64,000 nucleotides of DNA from DATFLS01 sp964413425. Lineage in GTDB: Bacteria > Fidelibacterota > JAANXI01. Every line of letters starts with the position of its first letter. The stretch's first letter is position 1. Shown piece by piece: positions 8,974 through 17,495 of this stretch. The notes beneath the pieces were generated by a model. It did not search any database, was not told where the DNA came from, and saw nothing but the letters and a program-made list of their open reading frames with translations. The stretch lies in NCBI GenBank assembly GCA_964413425.1, contig CAYPST010000005.1, positions 19,999 through 83,998 of the forward strand, read 5' to 3'. Both the position numbers and the translations under genes were made by a program.

Positions 8974-11577
8974 ATGAGTAATTCAGACGATACAACTCCG
9001 TTAATGCGGCAGTATCAGGCTATTAAGAGAAAACACCAGCATGCGATCCTCCTCTTCCGGATGGGTGATTTCTATGAAACATTTAACGAGGATGCGAAAA
9101 TCACTTCACAAATTCTGGGCATTACGCTAACGACCCGCTCCAATGGAAAAGCGGCAGAAGTTCCGCTGGCCGGATTTCCGCACCATTCGCTGGAGATGCA
9201 CCTGCACAAACTGTTGAAGGCCGGCTATAAGGTAGCCATTTGTGAACAGGTGGAGGATCCGAAGCAGGCGAAGGGGGTGGTGAAGCGGGATGTGGTGGAG
9301 GTGATCACCCCCGGGACTGCTGTCACCGACCAGTATCTGCAGCATAACCAGAATAACTATCTGCTGGCTGCTGTGCGCGATGATGAGCAGGTGGGCGTCG
9401 CTCTCATCGATGTCTCCACCGGTGAGTTTCAGGTAACGCAGGTCGAGGAAGGCGAACTGGCGGATCTGATTGCAGCCTGTCGGCCCAGCGAATGTCTTGT
9501 GCCGCACCAGCAGCTGAATGGCTTCCATCAGGCGTTGCCCGCCTATCGTGGCATCTTCACTGACCTGGAAGATTGGATTTTTTCCTCGGATTATGCCGTC
9601 GAACAAATCGAAGAGTACTTTCAGGTGACCTCGTTGAAAGGTTTTGGGATTGAAGATCTCGGCCTGGGCGTACGGGCCGCGGGCGTTATTTTACATTACG
9701 TTCAGGAGAACTACCAGCAGCAGCTCCCGCATATCACCAGGATTCGCCGCCGGCCGGACGATCTCTATGTGGGATTGGACGACGCCACCATTCGAAATCT
9801 GGAGCTGTTCGAATCCATCCGGGGCGGCTCCCGGGAAGGAACATTGCTTTCCATCCTGGATGAGACTGTCACAGCAGGGGGAGGGAGACGACTGCGCCGA
9901 TGGATTGGCCAGCCGCTGAAAGACCGCGATGCCATTCTCGCCCGGCAGGAAATGATCGCTCCGTTTTACGAGAAGGATTCGTTCAGAAAGCAGATGCGTG
10001 AAATCCTGGAAAAGGTCACCGATCCGGAACGCATCCTGTCCCGGTTGGGTACAGGCCGGGCAAGCCCGAAAGAGGTGGTGAGTTTGAAGGTGACACTGCA
10101 ACAGGTGGTCCCGATTCAGCAGTTACTGGCAGAGTCTGAGGTGGATGCCTGCATTCGGTTCCGGGAGCAGTTCCCGGATCAGACGAAATTAATTCGGTAT
10201 ATCAGTGAAGCCCTGGTGGATGATCCCCCGCAAAAATTGCAGGAAGGCGGTATCATCGAGGACGGATACAATAAGGAACTGGACGAGCTGCGGCAAATTG
10301 CCTCCCACGGGAAGGAATGGATTGCACAGACGCAGCAGCAGGAACGGGAAAAGCTGGATATTCCCTCGCTGAAGATCGGGTATAACAAGGTATTCGGCTA
10401 TTACATCGAAGTGACCAAAACGCATACCGGGAAGGTTCCGGACGACTATATCCGAAAGCAGACGCTGGTGAACTCAGAGCGGTATATCACCGAAGAACTG
10501 AAGGAATACGAAGAGAAAGTGCTCACCGCGGAAGAAAAAATAGAATCTCTGGAATATGAACTCTTTTCGCAGATCCGGGAGCATATTGTCGGGTATGCCT
10601 CGGAAATCCAGGAAACCGCCGATCTGCTGGCCCGGCTGGATTGTTACACCAGTACGGCGCAGGTGGCCCGGCGCCGGAATTATGTGCGTCCGCAAATCAC
10701 CACCGAGGAGGCGATTGAGATCAAAGATGGCCGTCATCCGGTGGTGGAGGAATTGTTGCCGCCCGGGGAAGAATTTATTGCCAACGATTACCTCGCCGAT
10801 AATTCGGAACGGCAAATTCAACTGGTGACCGGTCCCAATATGGCGGGGAAATCCACGTACTTGAGACAGGTCGGACTCATTGTATTGATGGCGCAGACCG
10901 GAGCATGGGTGCCGGCCGCGTCGGCCACCATCGGTCTGGTCGATAAGATTTTTACCAGAGTCGGTGCCAGCGATAATCTGGCTGGCGGCGAATCGACCTT
11001 TCTGGTGGAAATGAACGAAGCGGCGAATATTTTGAATAATGCTACCCCGAATAGTCTGATTATCCTGGACGAAATCGGTCGTGGAACCTCCACGTATGAT
11101 GGACTTTCTATTGCCTGGGCGGTCACCGAATTCTTGCATAACACGGAATCGGTGGCGGCCAAAACGCTCTTTGCCACCCATTACCATGAACTCACCGAGC
11201 TGGAGGAGGTGCTGGAGCGGGTGATCAATCTCAACGTGGCTGTCAAAGAATACGGCGAGAAAATTGTGTTCCTGCGGAAAATAGTCCCCGGAGGGTGCGA
11301 TCACAGTTACGGGATTCACGTGGCAAAACTGGCAGGCATCCCGGAGATGGTGATCCGGCGCGCCAATGAAATCCTCCATCATCTGGAAGAACACGAAGCT
11401 GCCGGAGTGGATACGGAAACACGCTTTACCCCTCCTGCTCCGACCACCCAGCTTGATCTGTTCGGCGAACAGGAACAGAAACTCCGGACGGAATTGGAAA
11501 AAATCGATATTAATACCTTGACCCCGATAGAAGCGCTTGCCAAACTGGACGAATTGAAAAAGGAAGTAGGGTTATGA
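8974..11577 (+). CDS. mutS: DNA mismatch repair protein MutS
   Basis: MutS1 recognises mismatches and starts methyl-independent mismatch repair with MutL. The 867-residue product has the mismatch-binding domain (LLFRMGDFYETFNEDA, with the Phe-X-Glu wedge region), connector, clamp and lever domains. The ATPase has Walker A GPNMAGKSTYLRQ near residue 619, DEIGRGTSTYDG (Walker B) and ATHYHEL. The C-terminal HTH part is followed by a short beta-clamp-like QLDLFG segment. It starts 6 nt after selB. Confidence 0.98.
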   Translation: MSNSDDTTPLMRQYQAIKRKHQHAILLFRMGDFYETFNEDAKITSQILGITLTTRSNGKAAEVPLAGFPHHSLEMHLHKLLKAGYKVAICEQVEDPKQAKGVVKRDVVEVITPGTAVTDQYLQHNQNNYLLAAVRDDEQVGVALIDVSTGEFQVTQVEEGELADLIAACRPSECLVPHQQLNGFHQALPAYRGIFTDLEDWIFSSDYAVEQIEEYFQVTSLKGFGIEDLGLGVRAAGVILHYVQENYQQQLPHITRIRRRPDDLYVGLDDATIRNLELFESIRGGSREGTLLSILDETVTAGGGRRLRRWIGQPLKDRDAILARQEMIAPFYEKDSFRKQMREILEKVTDPERILSRLGTGRASPKEVVSLKVTLQQVVPIQQLLAESEVDACIRFREQFPDQTKLIRYISEALVDDPPQKLQEGGIIEDGYNKELDELRQIASHGKEWIAQTQQQEREKLDIPSLKIGYNKVFGYYIEVTKTHTGKVPDDYIRKQTLVNSERYITEELKEYEEKVLTAEEKIESLEYELFSQIREHIVGYASEIQETADLLARLDCYTSTAQVARRRNYVRPQITTEEAIEIKDGRHPVVEELLPPGEEFIANDYLADNSERQIQLVTGPNMAGKSTYLRQVGLIVLMAQTGAWVPAASATIGLVDKIFTRVGASDNLAGGESTFLVEMNEAANILNNATPNSLIILDEIGRGTSTYDGLSIAWAVTEFLHNTESVAAKTLFATHYHELTELEEVLERVINLNVAVKEYGEKIVFLRKIVPGGCDHSYGIHVAKLAGIPEMVIRRANEILHHLEEHEAAGVDTETRFTPPAPTTQLDLFGEQEQKLRTELEKIDINTLTPIEALAKLDELKKEVGL

Positions 11578-11671
11578 GACCATACAGATCGTCAAGACCG
11601 CGAAAAAACAAAGATCTGTAACACCGAAACACACTGAGAATCCCTGATCCCCTGAAACTACATATTCAATT

Positions 11672-11723
11672 CTGCCAACTGCCAACTGCCAACTGCCAAC
11701 TGCCAACTGCCAACTGCCAACTG
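11672..11723. repeat. Tandem 7-bp repeat (CTGCCAA)n
   Basis: Seven perfect copies of CTGCCAA run from 11672 to 11720, followed by a partial CTG. The repeat sits between the convergent ends of mutS and the minus-strand NFACT gene. It is outside any coding region, so copy-number change would not shift a frame. Confidence 0.95.
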
Positions 11724-11777
11724 ATTACACACCATATCTTCTCTTCGTCTTTTTGAAGACCCTTTGGAGTATCGGGA

Positions 11778-13433
11778 TTATTTCGTGCGGGGTTCGACCA
11801 TCACCGATTCTTCGAACTGATACCGCACCTGTCCGGGACCGGCCTCCCGGGGTTTGGTCACATATTTTCTCTTGGTATACACCACCGGTACCAGGGAAGA
11901 ATGTTTGGCCTGACTGTATCCGGCCGCCAGGGAAGCGGCAAACTCCAGTGTGGCCGGGGGAGGCTTGTGAAGGTTTTTGTTGTCCGGCATGGCAATCACG
12001 TGAGAGCCGGGAACATGTTCGGCATGGAACCAGAAATCTTCTTTATGGGCCAGGTGAAATGTTAATTCGTCATTATCCTTCGCCGTACGCCCCACCAATA
12101 TCCGCCAGCCATCCGGGGATACGTACTCGATATAAGGTTTCCGCTCCAGAGGTTCCTCCGCCCGTGACGGCCTGGTGGATATCCCCATCTGCTCCAACCG
12201 GGCGTTGATTTCTTCCAGGATATCAAGATCCGAGGCGTTCTCGATGGCCGCCAGATACTCGGATAACTCGATGATTTCCTGGTCCGTCTGTTGTATCTGT
12301 TCCCGCAGTTTGGCCTGGCCCCGCCGGGATTTTTTGGCTTTCTCGTAGTATTGCTGGGCGTTTTCAATGACGGATAGATCGGATTGGAGAGGGATAGTGA
12401 TTTGCTCCTGGGTATCGATGATATCCCGGACGTCTATTTGGTTGTGTTCCCGGCGGGCATTCTGACCCTGGGACATCAGGAGGTCTGCGAACTTTCGATA
12501 CTCCCCGGGATCCTTCCAGCCCCGCAGATCCGATTCCTGTTTTTCTTTCCGCCGCTGTGCCCGCTCTATTCTGCTGCCAACGGATCGCTTCAGTGCAGAT
12601 TGCAGACTCCTGAATCGCTTCCCGCGATAAAACTCCCCGATAAACCTGGGGTAGGCTTCTTCGACAGGAAGGTGGTCATCCCACGTAATGTCCTTTCTGT
12701 GATGAAGGGGGATCAGACTGAAAAAAGGTTCTGGCAGCGAGGAAAGATATGCGTCTTCTGCTTCCAGTTCGCCCACGATTTCTTTGACCATCCGGGAGAG
12801 GCCGGTAATGTCCCCCGGCGAGAGATCCGAGACATAGGCATTTTCGTCCAGGTTTGCCCGGTATAAAGCTTCTCTCCCCAGGAGACCGGTCCAATGCGGC
12901 AGCGAAGTCGCCAGCGCATTGCGCGCAGATTTGCGGGGGTGCTCCCGGAGCGCGACAGAGAACTGTTCCTGAAAATCATCCGGGAGGGGGTAGGGAAATC
13001 CGGAAAACTCCCGGAATACGATCCGCCCGGTATGGCCTCTGTCTTTAAAAGAAGAGAGGATATGATCCGCCTCATCAACATGATAGATGTTGGGAACGCG
13101 CCCATAAAATTCAAACAGAAGTCGGCTAGTATCGGTAAACTGCCAGCACAATACCCGATCACTGGGAATCATATGAATTGATAGGATTTCAGCGCCTCGA
13201 ATATTTTCGAAAACCGGAACTTTGCGGCGGGGAATATTGAGGTGAGTTTTCAGGACACAATAGGGGAGTTCACTGCTCCCGGCATAATCAATGCGGTAGC
13301 GATCGCGACCGGTCAGCAGAATAAACGTGCACTGATTTTTTTCATAGGTAAACACCTGCGTAATCTTTGCACCAAGAAGAAGCGAAGAAATATTCTCCCA
13401 ATAGTTTCGCAGGGTAAACCAATGGCTATGCAT
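11778..13433 (-). CDS. NFACT / RqcH-like ribosome quality-control protein
   Basis: NFACT proteins (RqcH in Bacillus) bind 50S subunits carrying stalled nascent chains and direct alanine tailing. Some homologues were annotated as fibronectin-binding. The product has the N-terminal NFACT-N domain (NISSLLLGAKITQVFTYE at the start), a central coiled coil (KAKKSRRGQAKLREQIQQTDQE), and a C-terminal NFACT-R domain with DFWFHAEHVPGSHVI and the GPGQV segment. The start at 13433 (MHSHWFTLRNYW) is chosen because the extra 23 residues of a longer frame are hydrophobic and unlike the family. No good Shine-Dalgarno is visible for either start. The gene is divergent from yicC and convergent with mutS. Confidence 0.88.
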   Translation of the reverse strand: MHSHWFTLRNYWENISSLLLGAKITQVFTYEKNQCTFILLTGRDRYRIDYAGSSELPYCVLKTHLNIPRRKVPVFENIRGAEILSIHMIPSDRVLCWQFTDTSRLLFEFYGRVPNIYHVDEADHILSSFKDRGHTGRIVFREFSGFPYPLPDDFQEQFSVALREHPRKSARNALATSLPHWTGLLGREALYRANLDENAYVSDLSPGDITGLSRMVKEIVGELEAEDAYLSSLPEPFFSLIPLHHRKDITWDDHLPVEEAYPRFIGEFYRGKRFRSLQSALKRSVGSRIERAQRRKEKQESDLRGWKDPGEYRKFADLLMSQGQNARREHNQIDVRDIIDTQEQITIPLQSDLSVIENAQQYYEKAKKSRRGQAKLREQIQQTDQEIIELSEYLAAIENASDLDILEEINARLEQMGISTRPSRAEEPLERKPYIEYVSPDGWRILVGRTAKDNDELTFHLAHKEDFWFHAEHVPGSHVIAMPDNKNLHKPPPATLEFAASLAAGYSQAKHSSLVPVVYTKRKYVTKPREAGPGQVRYQFEESVMVEPRTK

Positions 13434-13621
13434 AGGAGAAAATAGAAAGAGTACGGTAAAAAGCCAAAGGAACTCCGGGATTTCGAGGAGGCAAAAATAC
13501 ATGATTCATCGGTGCTCGCGTTGTCCGGAACTCCATGGAATACAAACCGGATTTCGCAACGCTTCCGGGGGGATTGTTCACATTAACACGTTGCTGTCGA
13601 TTATTATTGTTGTATACGGAG

Positions 13622-13648
13622 TTGACAACCGGGAAAGACATTTATACT
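13622..13648 (+). promoter_or_regulatory. Candidate promoter for yicC-gmk-rpoZ-coaBC-udg
   Basis: TTGACA (13622-13627) and TATACT (13643-13648) both match sigma-70 consensus well, but the spacer is only 15 bp. A second AT-rich -10-like TATAAA lies at about 13659. The position, 30 nt before yicC in a divergent intergenic region, supports a promoter here. Confidence 0.4.
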
Positions 13649-13680
13649 TTTGAAAGCTATAAATTAAAATGGAGTGTATG

Positions 13681-14559
13681 GTGATCTATAGTATGACAGG
13701 ATACGGCCGGTATGAGCAGGAGTTTGAGGAGTACTCTGCATCGGTGGAGGTGCGTTCGGTGAATGGCCGGTATCTTGACGTCAATTTACGTATTCCGGAC
13801 GTATTGTCCCCCTTCGAAGGTGCCCTCCGGAAAACGATTGGCGAGTATTTTGAACGTGGGCAAATATCGGTTAAAATCTCTCTGAATGGCACGGAAGATA
13901 CATATTCACAATTGGCGGTCAATATGGATTTGCTGCACCATTATCGCCGGCTGATTGAAGCAATCCGGCAGGAGTTGGATCTCTCCAGCGATCCCACTCT
14001 CAGCGATTTCCTCGATTTACCTGATCTGTTTACCTATGAACAGGAAATGCCGGAGGGTTCGTTCATACTGGAACATGTGAATACGATTCTGCATAAAGCG
14101 CTCCGGGATATCCGGCAAATGCAGGAGCGGGAAGGGCAGTCGTTACAGGAAGATCTCACAGAGAGGTTGCAATGGCTCAGGCAGGCGGTGCAAACCATCG
14201 AAGCGCAATCCCGGGAGAATGTGCAGGCGATGAAGCAGAATCTGGAAGCGCGCATCAGCGAATTACTCGAGGACACAAAAATGGACGGGGATCGCTTAGC
14301 CCAGGAAGTAGCGTATCTGGCGGATAAGGTTGATATTACAGAGGAAACGGTCCGTTTAAAAAGCCATATCGATCAATTCCACGCGCTGCTGGAAACCGAC
14401 GGCGGTATCGGGAAGAAACTGAATTTCCTGCTGCAGGAGATGAATCGGGAAGTGAATACGATTGGCGCCAAAGCCAGTAATGCCGACATCTCCCATGTTG
14501 TGGTGGACTGCAAAAACGAGATAGAGAAACTCAGGGAGCAAATTCAAAACGTTGAGTAG
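13681..14559 (+). CDS. yicC: YicC/YloC family endoribonuclease
   Basis: YicC-family proteins are endoribonucleases implicated in small-RNA turnover and stationary-phase survival. The N-terminus IYSMTGYGR and the following VEVRSVNGRYLDVNLRIP are the family signature. The C-terminal DUF1732 part ends in TIGAKASNADISHVVVDCKNEIEKLREQIQNVE. The GTG at 13681 is chosen because GGAG lies about 6 nt upstream and the product then starts as most family members do. In-frame ATGs at 13669 and 13678 are alternatives. It overlaps gmk by 8 nt in the order yicC-gmk-rpoZ-coaBC, which is widely conserved. Confidence 0.92.
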   Translation: MIYSMTGYGRYEQEFEEYSASVEVRSVNGRYLDVNLRIPDVLSPFEGALRKTIGEYFERGQISVKISLNGTEDTYSQLAVNMDLLHHYRRLIEAIRQELDLSSDPTLSDFLDLPDLFTYEQEMPEGSFILEHVNTILHKALRDIRQMQEREGQSLQEDLTERLQWLRQAVQTIEAQSRENVQAMKQNLEARISELLEDTKMDGDRLAQEVAYLADKVDITEETVRLKSHIDQFHALLETDGGIGKKLNFLLQEMNREVNTIGAKASNADISHVVVDCKNEIEKLREQIQNVE

Positions 14560-15172
14560 TGCGGGATTACTGGTGTGTATTTCCTCACCGTCAGGAGGAG
14601 GAAAGACGACGATCTGTAAAGCACTCCTGAAACGGCGTAAGGAGTATACCTTTTCGGTCTCCTGCACCACCCGCCCGCAGCGAGAACATGAACGGGACGG
14701 GCAGGAATATTATTTTCTCTCCCGACCGGAATTTGAACAAAAAATTGCAGCTGGTGAACTGGCAGAGTATGAGGAAGTACACGGCCACTATTACGGTACA
14801 CTCAAATCCTCGGTGAAAGCGGCTCTGGAACAAGGAGCAGTGCTGCTGGTTGATATTGATGTGAAAGGAGCGATGTCACTGAAGCAATTGTATGCGCGAC
14901 AATGTGTCACTATTTTTCTCGTTCCACCGGATGTGAAAGCGCTCAGGGAGCGGTTACGAAATCGCGGCACTGAATCGGATGAGAGTATGGAACTTCGGCT
15001 CAAGCGATTGGATATGGAAATGTCGTATGGAGAAAAATTCGATGAAACAGTGGTGAATGAAGACTTACCCGCAACCGTCACCACGGTAGAAAAAATAATT
15101 GAACAGAAACGAAAAGAGTTAACGGAGGAAATGATTCATGGCACTGGAGACAATTCCTTTCTCAGAACTTGA
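14552..15172 (+). CDS. gmk: Guanylate kinase
   Basis: This enzyme phosphorylates GMP to GDP with ATP. The P-loop SSPSGGGKTTICKALL lies at residues ~11-26. GMP-binding motifs follow: SCTTRPQREHERDGQEYYFL, the EVHGHYYGT tract, and VLLVDIDVKGAMSLK. The 206-residue length is normal. The start is TTG inside the end of yicC. The stop overlaps the beginning of rpoZ by 35 nt in another frame, part of a tightly packed operon. Confidence 0.96.
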   Translation: MSSAGLLVCISSPSGGGKTTICKALLKRRKEYTFSVSCTTRPQREHERDGQEYYFLSRPEFEQKIAAGELAEYEEVHGHYYGTLKSSVKAALEQGAVLLVDIDVKGAMSLKQLYARQCVTIFLVPPDVKALRERLRNRGTESDESMELRLKRLDMEMSYGEKFDETVVNEDLPATVTTVEKIIEQKRKELTEEMIHGTGDNSFLRT

Positions 15173-15464
15173 GAAACAAACGCAGGATACATTTGAAGCC
15201 ATCGTGGTTATTGCCAAACGGGCCAGACAGGTCAACGCGGAACGCCTGGCCAAGATGGAATTGCCGGCCTTTATGGAGGATGTGGAAGAAGACGGCGGCT
15301 TCGACCGGGAAGACCTGGAAGATATCGATTTTGATGCCATCGAAAAGGCGACCACCTTTGCAATTCGCGAGATGTTGGAGAACGATCTGACTTTCCGGTA
15401 TAAAGGCGAATCAGTGGAAGAAGAGGAACAGCAGGTTGAAGGCGACGCGGGCGATTCCCAGTGA
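15138..15464 (+). CDS. rpoZ: DNA-directed RNA polymerase omega subunit
   Basis: Omega helps assemble the beta-prime subunit. The 108-residue product has the Rpb6/omega core (DTFEAIVVIAKRARQVNAER near residues 17-36 and the EKATTFAIREMLENDLTF helix) and an acidic tail of about 20 residues. Its acidic middle insert (DVEEDGGFDREDLEDIDFD) is longer than in Escherichia coli omega but resembles FCB-group omega proteins. The location between gmk and coaBC is classical. GGAGGAA precedes the ATG. Confidence 0.88.
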   Translation: MALETIPFSELEKQTQDTFEAIVVIAKRARQVNAERLAKMELPAFMEDVEEDGGFDREDLEDIDFDAIEKATTFAIREMLENDLTFRYKGESVEEEEQQVEGDAGDSQ

Positions 15465-16551
15465 CTGGTTCACTGCTTCTTCAATTCTTCTCGGGATTGC
15501 CGGATCGCAGCGACTCTATAAAGCATCAGAATTCCTCGAACACCTGAACTCATTTCCCGGGATCAGGCTGTTCGCCTATCTGACGGAACAAGCACGGCCT
15601 TTTATTTCTCAACAGAGTTTGCACCAATTTGAGGCTCTGGAGGTGTTGTCTGATGCGGAATCCTGCGTACGGGATGACCACCTCCGGGATCTCACCGGAT
15701 TAATATTGGTGGAACTGGATGGGAGGCCGGATGAAGAGCTCCGAAACAAATTCGCACCGCTGATTCATCGGGTTCCTGCTGTTTCTCTCACAACCGGGCA
15801 AGGGGTACAAAGCACGGAATCCGTCACTGTTATAGACTTAGCCGAGGGCTGGAGCCGGATATTTGAGGCCCTGGCACGATCATTTGCACAGCACAGGCCA
15901 TGGCAAAATAAAAAGGTCTTGGTCACAGCCGGACGTACAGAGGAACCGATTGATCCGGTGCGGATAATCACCAACAGAAGCAGTGGGAAAATGGGATTTG
16001 CGCTTGCCCGGCAGGCCGCCTTGCAGGGGGCGGACGTCTGGTTAATTACCGGGCCGACCCATCTGACTACCCCGTATGGAGTGACTCGAATCGATGTGAC
16101 AACGGCGGAAGAAATGCTTCAGGCAGCAGATCAATGGTTTCCGGAAACAGATATCCTGTTTGCCGCTGCCGCTGTGGAGGATTTGAAACCAGTTCAGGTC
16201 TCCCGGCAGAAAATCAAAAAGACCGAACAGATCACCATCGGGTGCACCGTCGCCGTGGATGTGCTTCAATCACTGGCTGAACAAAAATCGCATCAGTTTC
16301 TGGTCGGATTCAGCATTGAGACCGAAAATATTATCCAAAATTCCCAGGTAAAATTACAAGAGAAATCCCTGGATGCTATCGTTGCGAATAATCCCAGGGA
16401 AACCGGAGCAGCCTTTCAACACGATACCAACAAGGTCACTATATTGACAAAATCAGGCGCCGTTCACAACTATCCGTTGATGTCCAAAGAGATGCTGGCC
16501 GGGAAATTACTGGATTTTACGCTTCGGGAAATAACCCATTCTCATGTCTGA
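15436..16551 (+). CDS. coaBC: CoaBC-like protein: phosphopantothenoylcysteine synthetase with degenerate decarboxylase domain
   Basis: The C-terminal CoaB domain (about residues 155-371) looks intact, with VLVTAGRTEEPIDPVR, ITNRSSGKMG, LFAAAAVEDLKP and VANNPRE. It should join 4-phosphopantothenate and cysteine in coenzyme A synthesis. The N-terminal domain keeps the CoaC outline (ILLGIAGSQRLYKASEFL, then TEQARPFISQQSLHQFEAL). It lacks both the active-site histidine segment (HIxLARWAD in normal CoaC) and the PAMNxxMW substrate-clamp motif, and is shorter than a usual CoaC domain. Decarboxylase activity is therefore doubtful, and a separate CoaC may exist elsewhere. Start is TTG at 15436, overlapping rpoZ by 29 nt. 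The gene overlaps the downstream udg by 8 nt. Confidence 0.85.
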   Translation: MKATRAIPSDWFTASSILLGIAGSQRLYKASEFLEHLNSFPGIRLFAYLTEQARPFISQQSLHQFEALEVLSDAESCVRDDHLRDLTGLILVELDGRPDEELRNKFAPLIHRVPAVSLTTGQGVQSTESVTVIDLAEGWSRIFEALARSFAQHRPWQNKKVLVTAGRTEEPIDPVRIITNRSSGKMGFALARQAALQGADVWLITGPTHLTTPYGVTRIDVTTAEEMLQAADQWFPETDILFAAAAVEDLKPVQVSRQKIKKTEQITIGCTVAVDVLQSLAEQKSHQFLVGFSIETENIIQNSQVKLQEKSLDAIVANNPRETGAAFQHDTNKVTILTKSGAVHNYPLMSKEMLAGKLLDFTLREITHSHV

Positions 16552-17227
16552 ACCAGTCAACGCAATGCTTTGGCAATACCTGGAGCAGCAGCACGAGTTG
16601 CTGCCGGAGGATTTTTATATCCCCGGACGTCACCGATCCGCCTTTGATCGCACAACACCGCCGTATGACCCACCGGCATCCGGTTCACTGGCGGACTATG
16701 AGCAGCAAATCTGTGATTGTATGCGCTGTCCGTTGGGCCAAAGCCGCACCAATTTCGTATTCGGTGCCGGCAATCCGGAGGCCGAGCTCTTCTTTGTCGG
16801 GGAAGCCCCCGGATATCGGGAAGATCTGCAGGGTGAGCCTTTTGTGGGCAAGGCCGGCCGGTTATTGGATAAAATTCTGGAGGCGATCCATCTGCAGCGG
16901 GAGGAAGTATATATCGCTAACGTACTGAAGTGTCGTCCACCGGAGAACCGGGATCCTCACCCGGAGGAAATCCAGGAATGCGAACCATATCTCATCCGGC
17001 AGATCCGGCTGGTCGGACCGAAGGTGATTATTGCCCTGGGCAGAATCGCCGGGAACACGCTGCTCAAGAGATCTTCACCGTTGCGCGAGTTACGTGAAAA
17101 AACCTGGAAGTATCAGGATACGGATCTCATCGTGACGTATCATCCGGCTGCGTTGCTGCGAAATGAGCGGTTGAAACGACCCACCTGGGAAGATTTTCAA
17201 AAAATCCGGGAAAAATATCTATCCTGA
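16544..17227 (+). CDS. udg: Uracil-DNA glycosylase, family 4 ([4Fe-4S])
   Basis: This enzyme removes uracil from DNA during base-excision repair. Motif 1 GEAPGYREDLQGEPFVGKAG (residues ~86-105) and motif 3 TYHPAALLR are typical of family 4. The cluster ligands are visible as C59-x2-C62, C130 (in KCRPPENRDP) and C146. The 227-residue length suits the family, with an N-terminal extension of about 50 residues. It overlaps coaBC by 8 nt and is the last gene of the yicC operon. Confidence 0.93.
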   Translation: MSEPVNAMLWQYLEQQHELLPEDFYIPGRHRSAFDRTTPPYDPPASGSLADYEQQICDCMRCPLGQSRTNFVFGAGNPEAELFFVGEAPGYREDLQGEPFVGKAGRLLDKILEAIHLQREEVYIANVLKCRPPENRDPHPEEIQECEPYLIRQIRLVGPKVIIALGRIAGNTLLKRSSPLRELREKTWKYQDTDLIVTYHPAALLRNERLKRPTWEDFQKIREKYLS

Positions 17228-17259
17228 GTTGATAGCGCTGTAGAAAACATTATATTAAT

Positions 17260-17450
17260 GAGAGTGTTTAGAAAACATGGTTCTGATACAAGATGCTGAA
17301 CCTGACTTATGTTTATGATGTAGAGAACACATCTTCACAATTTATTGCGAGGGTTGGGCAGTGATATGTTCTGGTTGCTTTGTCCCGTGGTCACGGGATC
17401 TCTGTGCCAAAGGCATCCCTTCGGGGCGAGGCGTTTTCTAAACAGACTCA
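17260..17450 (+). mobile_element. Full-length MITE-like element (copy B) with 7-bp target duplication
   Basis: This 191-bp non-coding element begins GAGAGTGTTTAGAAAAC and ends GTTTTCTAAACAGACTCA, a terminal inverted repeat of about 17 bp with two mismatches. It is flanked by a perfect 7-bp direct repeat TATTAAT (17253-17259 and 17451-17457), the mark of transposition. The inside has GC-rich hairpins (CCCGTGGTCACGGG; CATCCCTTCGGGG). An inverted, closely similar copy lies at 48063-48280. It sits between udg and dnaB. No transposase is encoded. Confidence 0.85.
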
Positions 17451-17495
17451 TATTAATAAGAATGTACTATAACGAGAGAAACGTTCATCGTCTCT

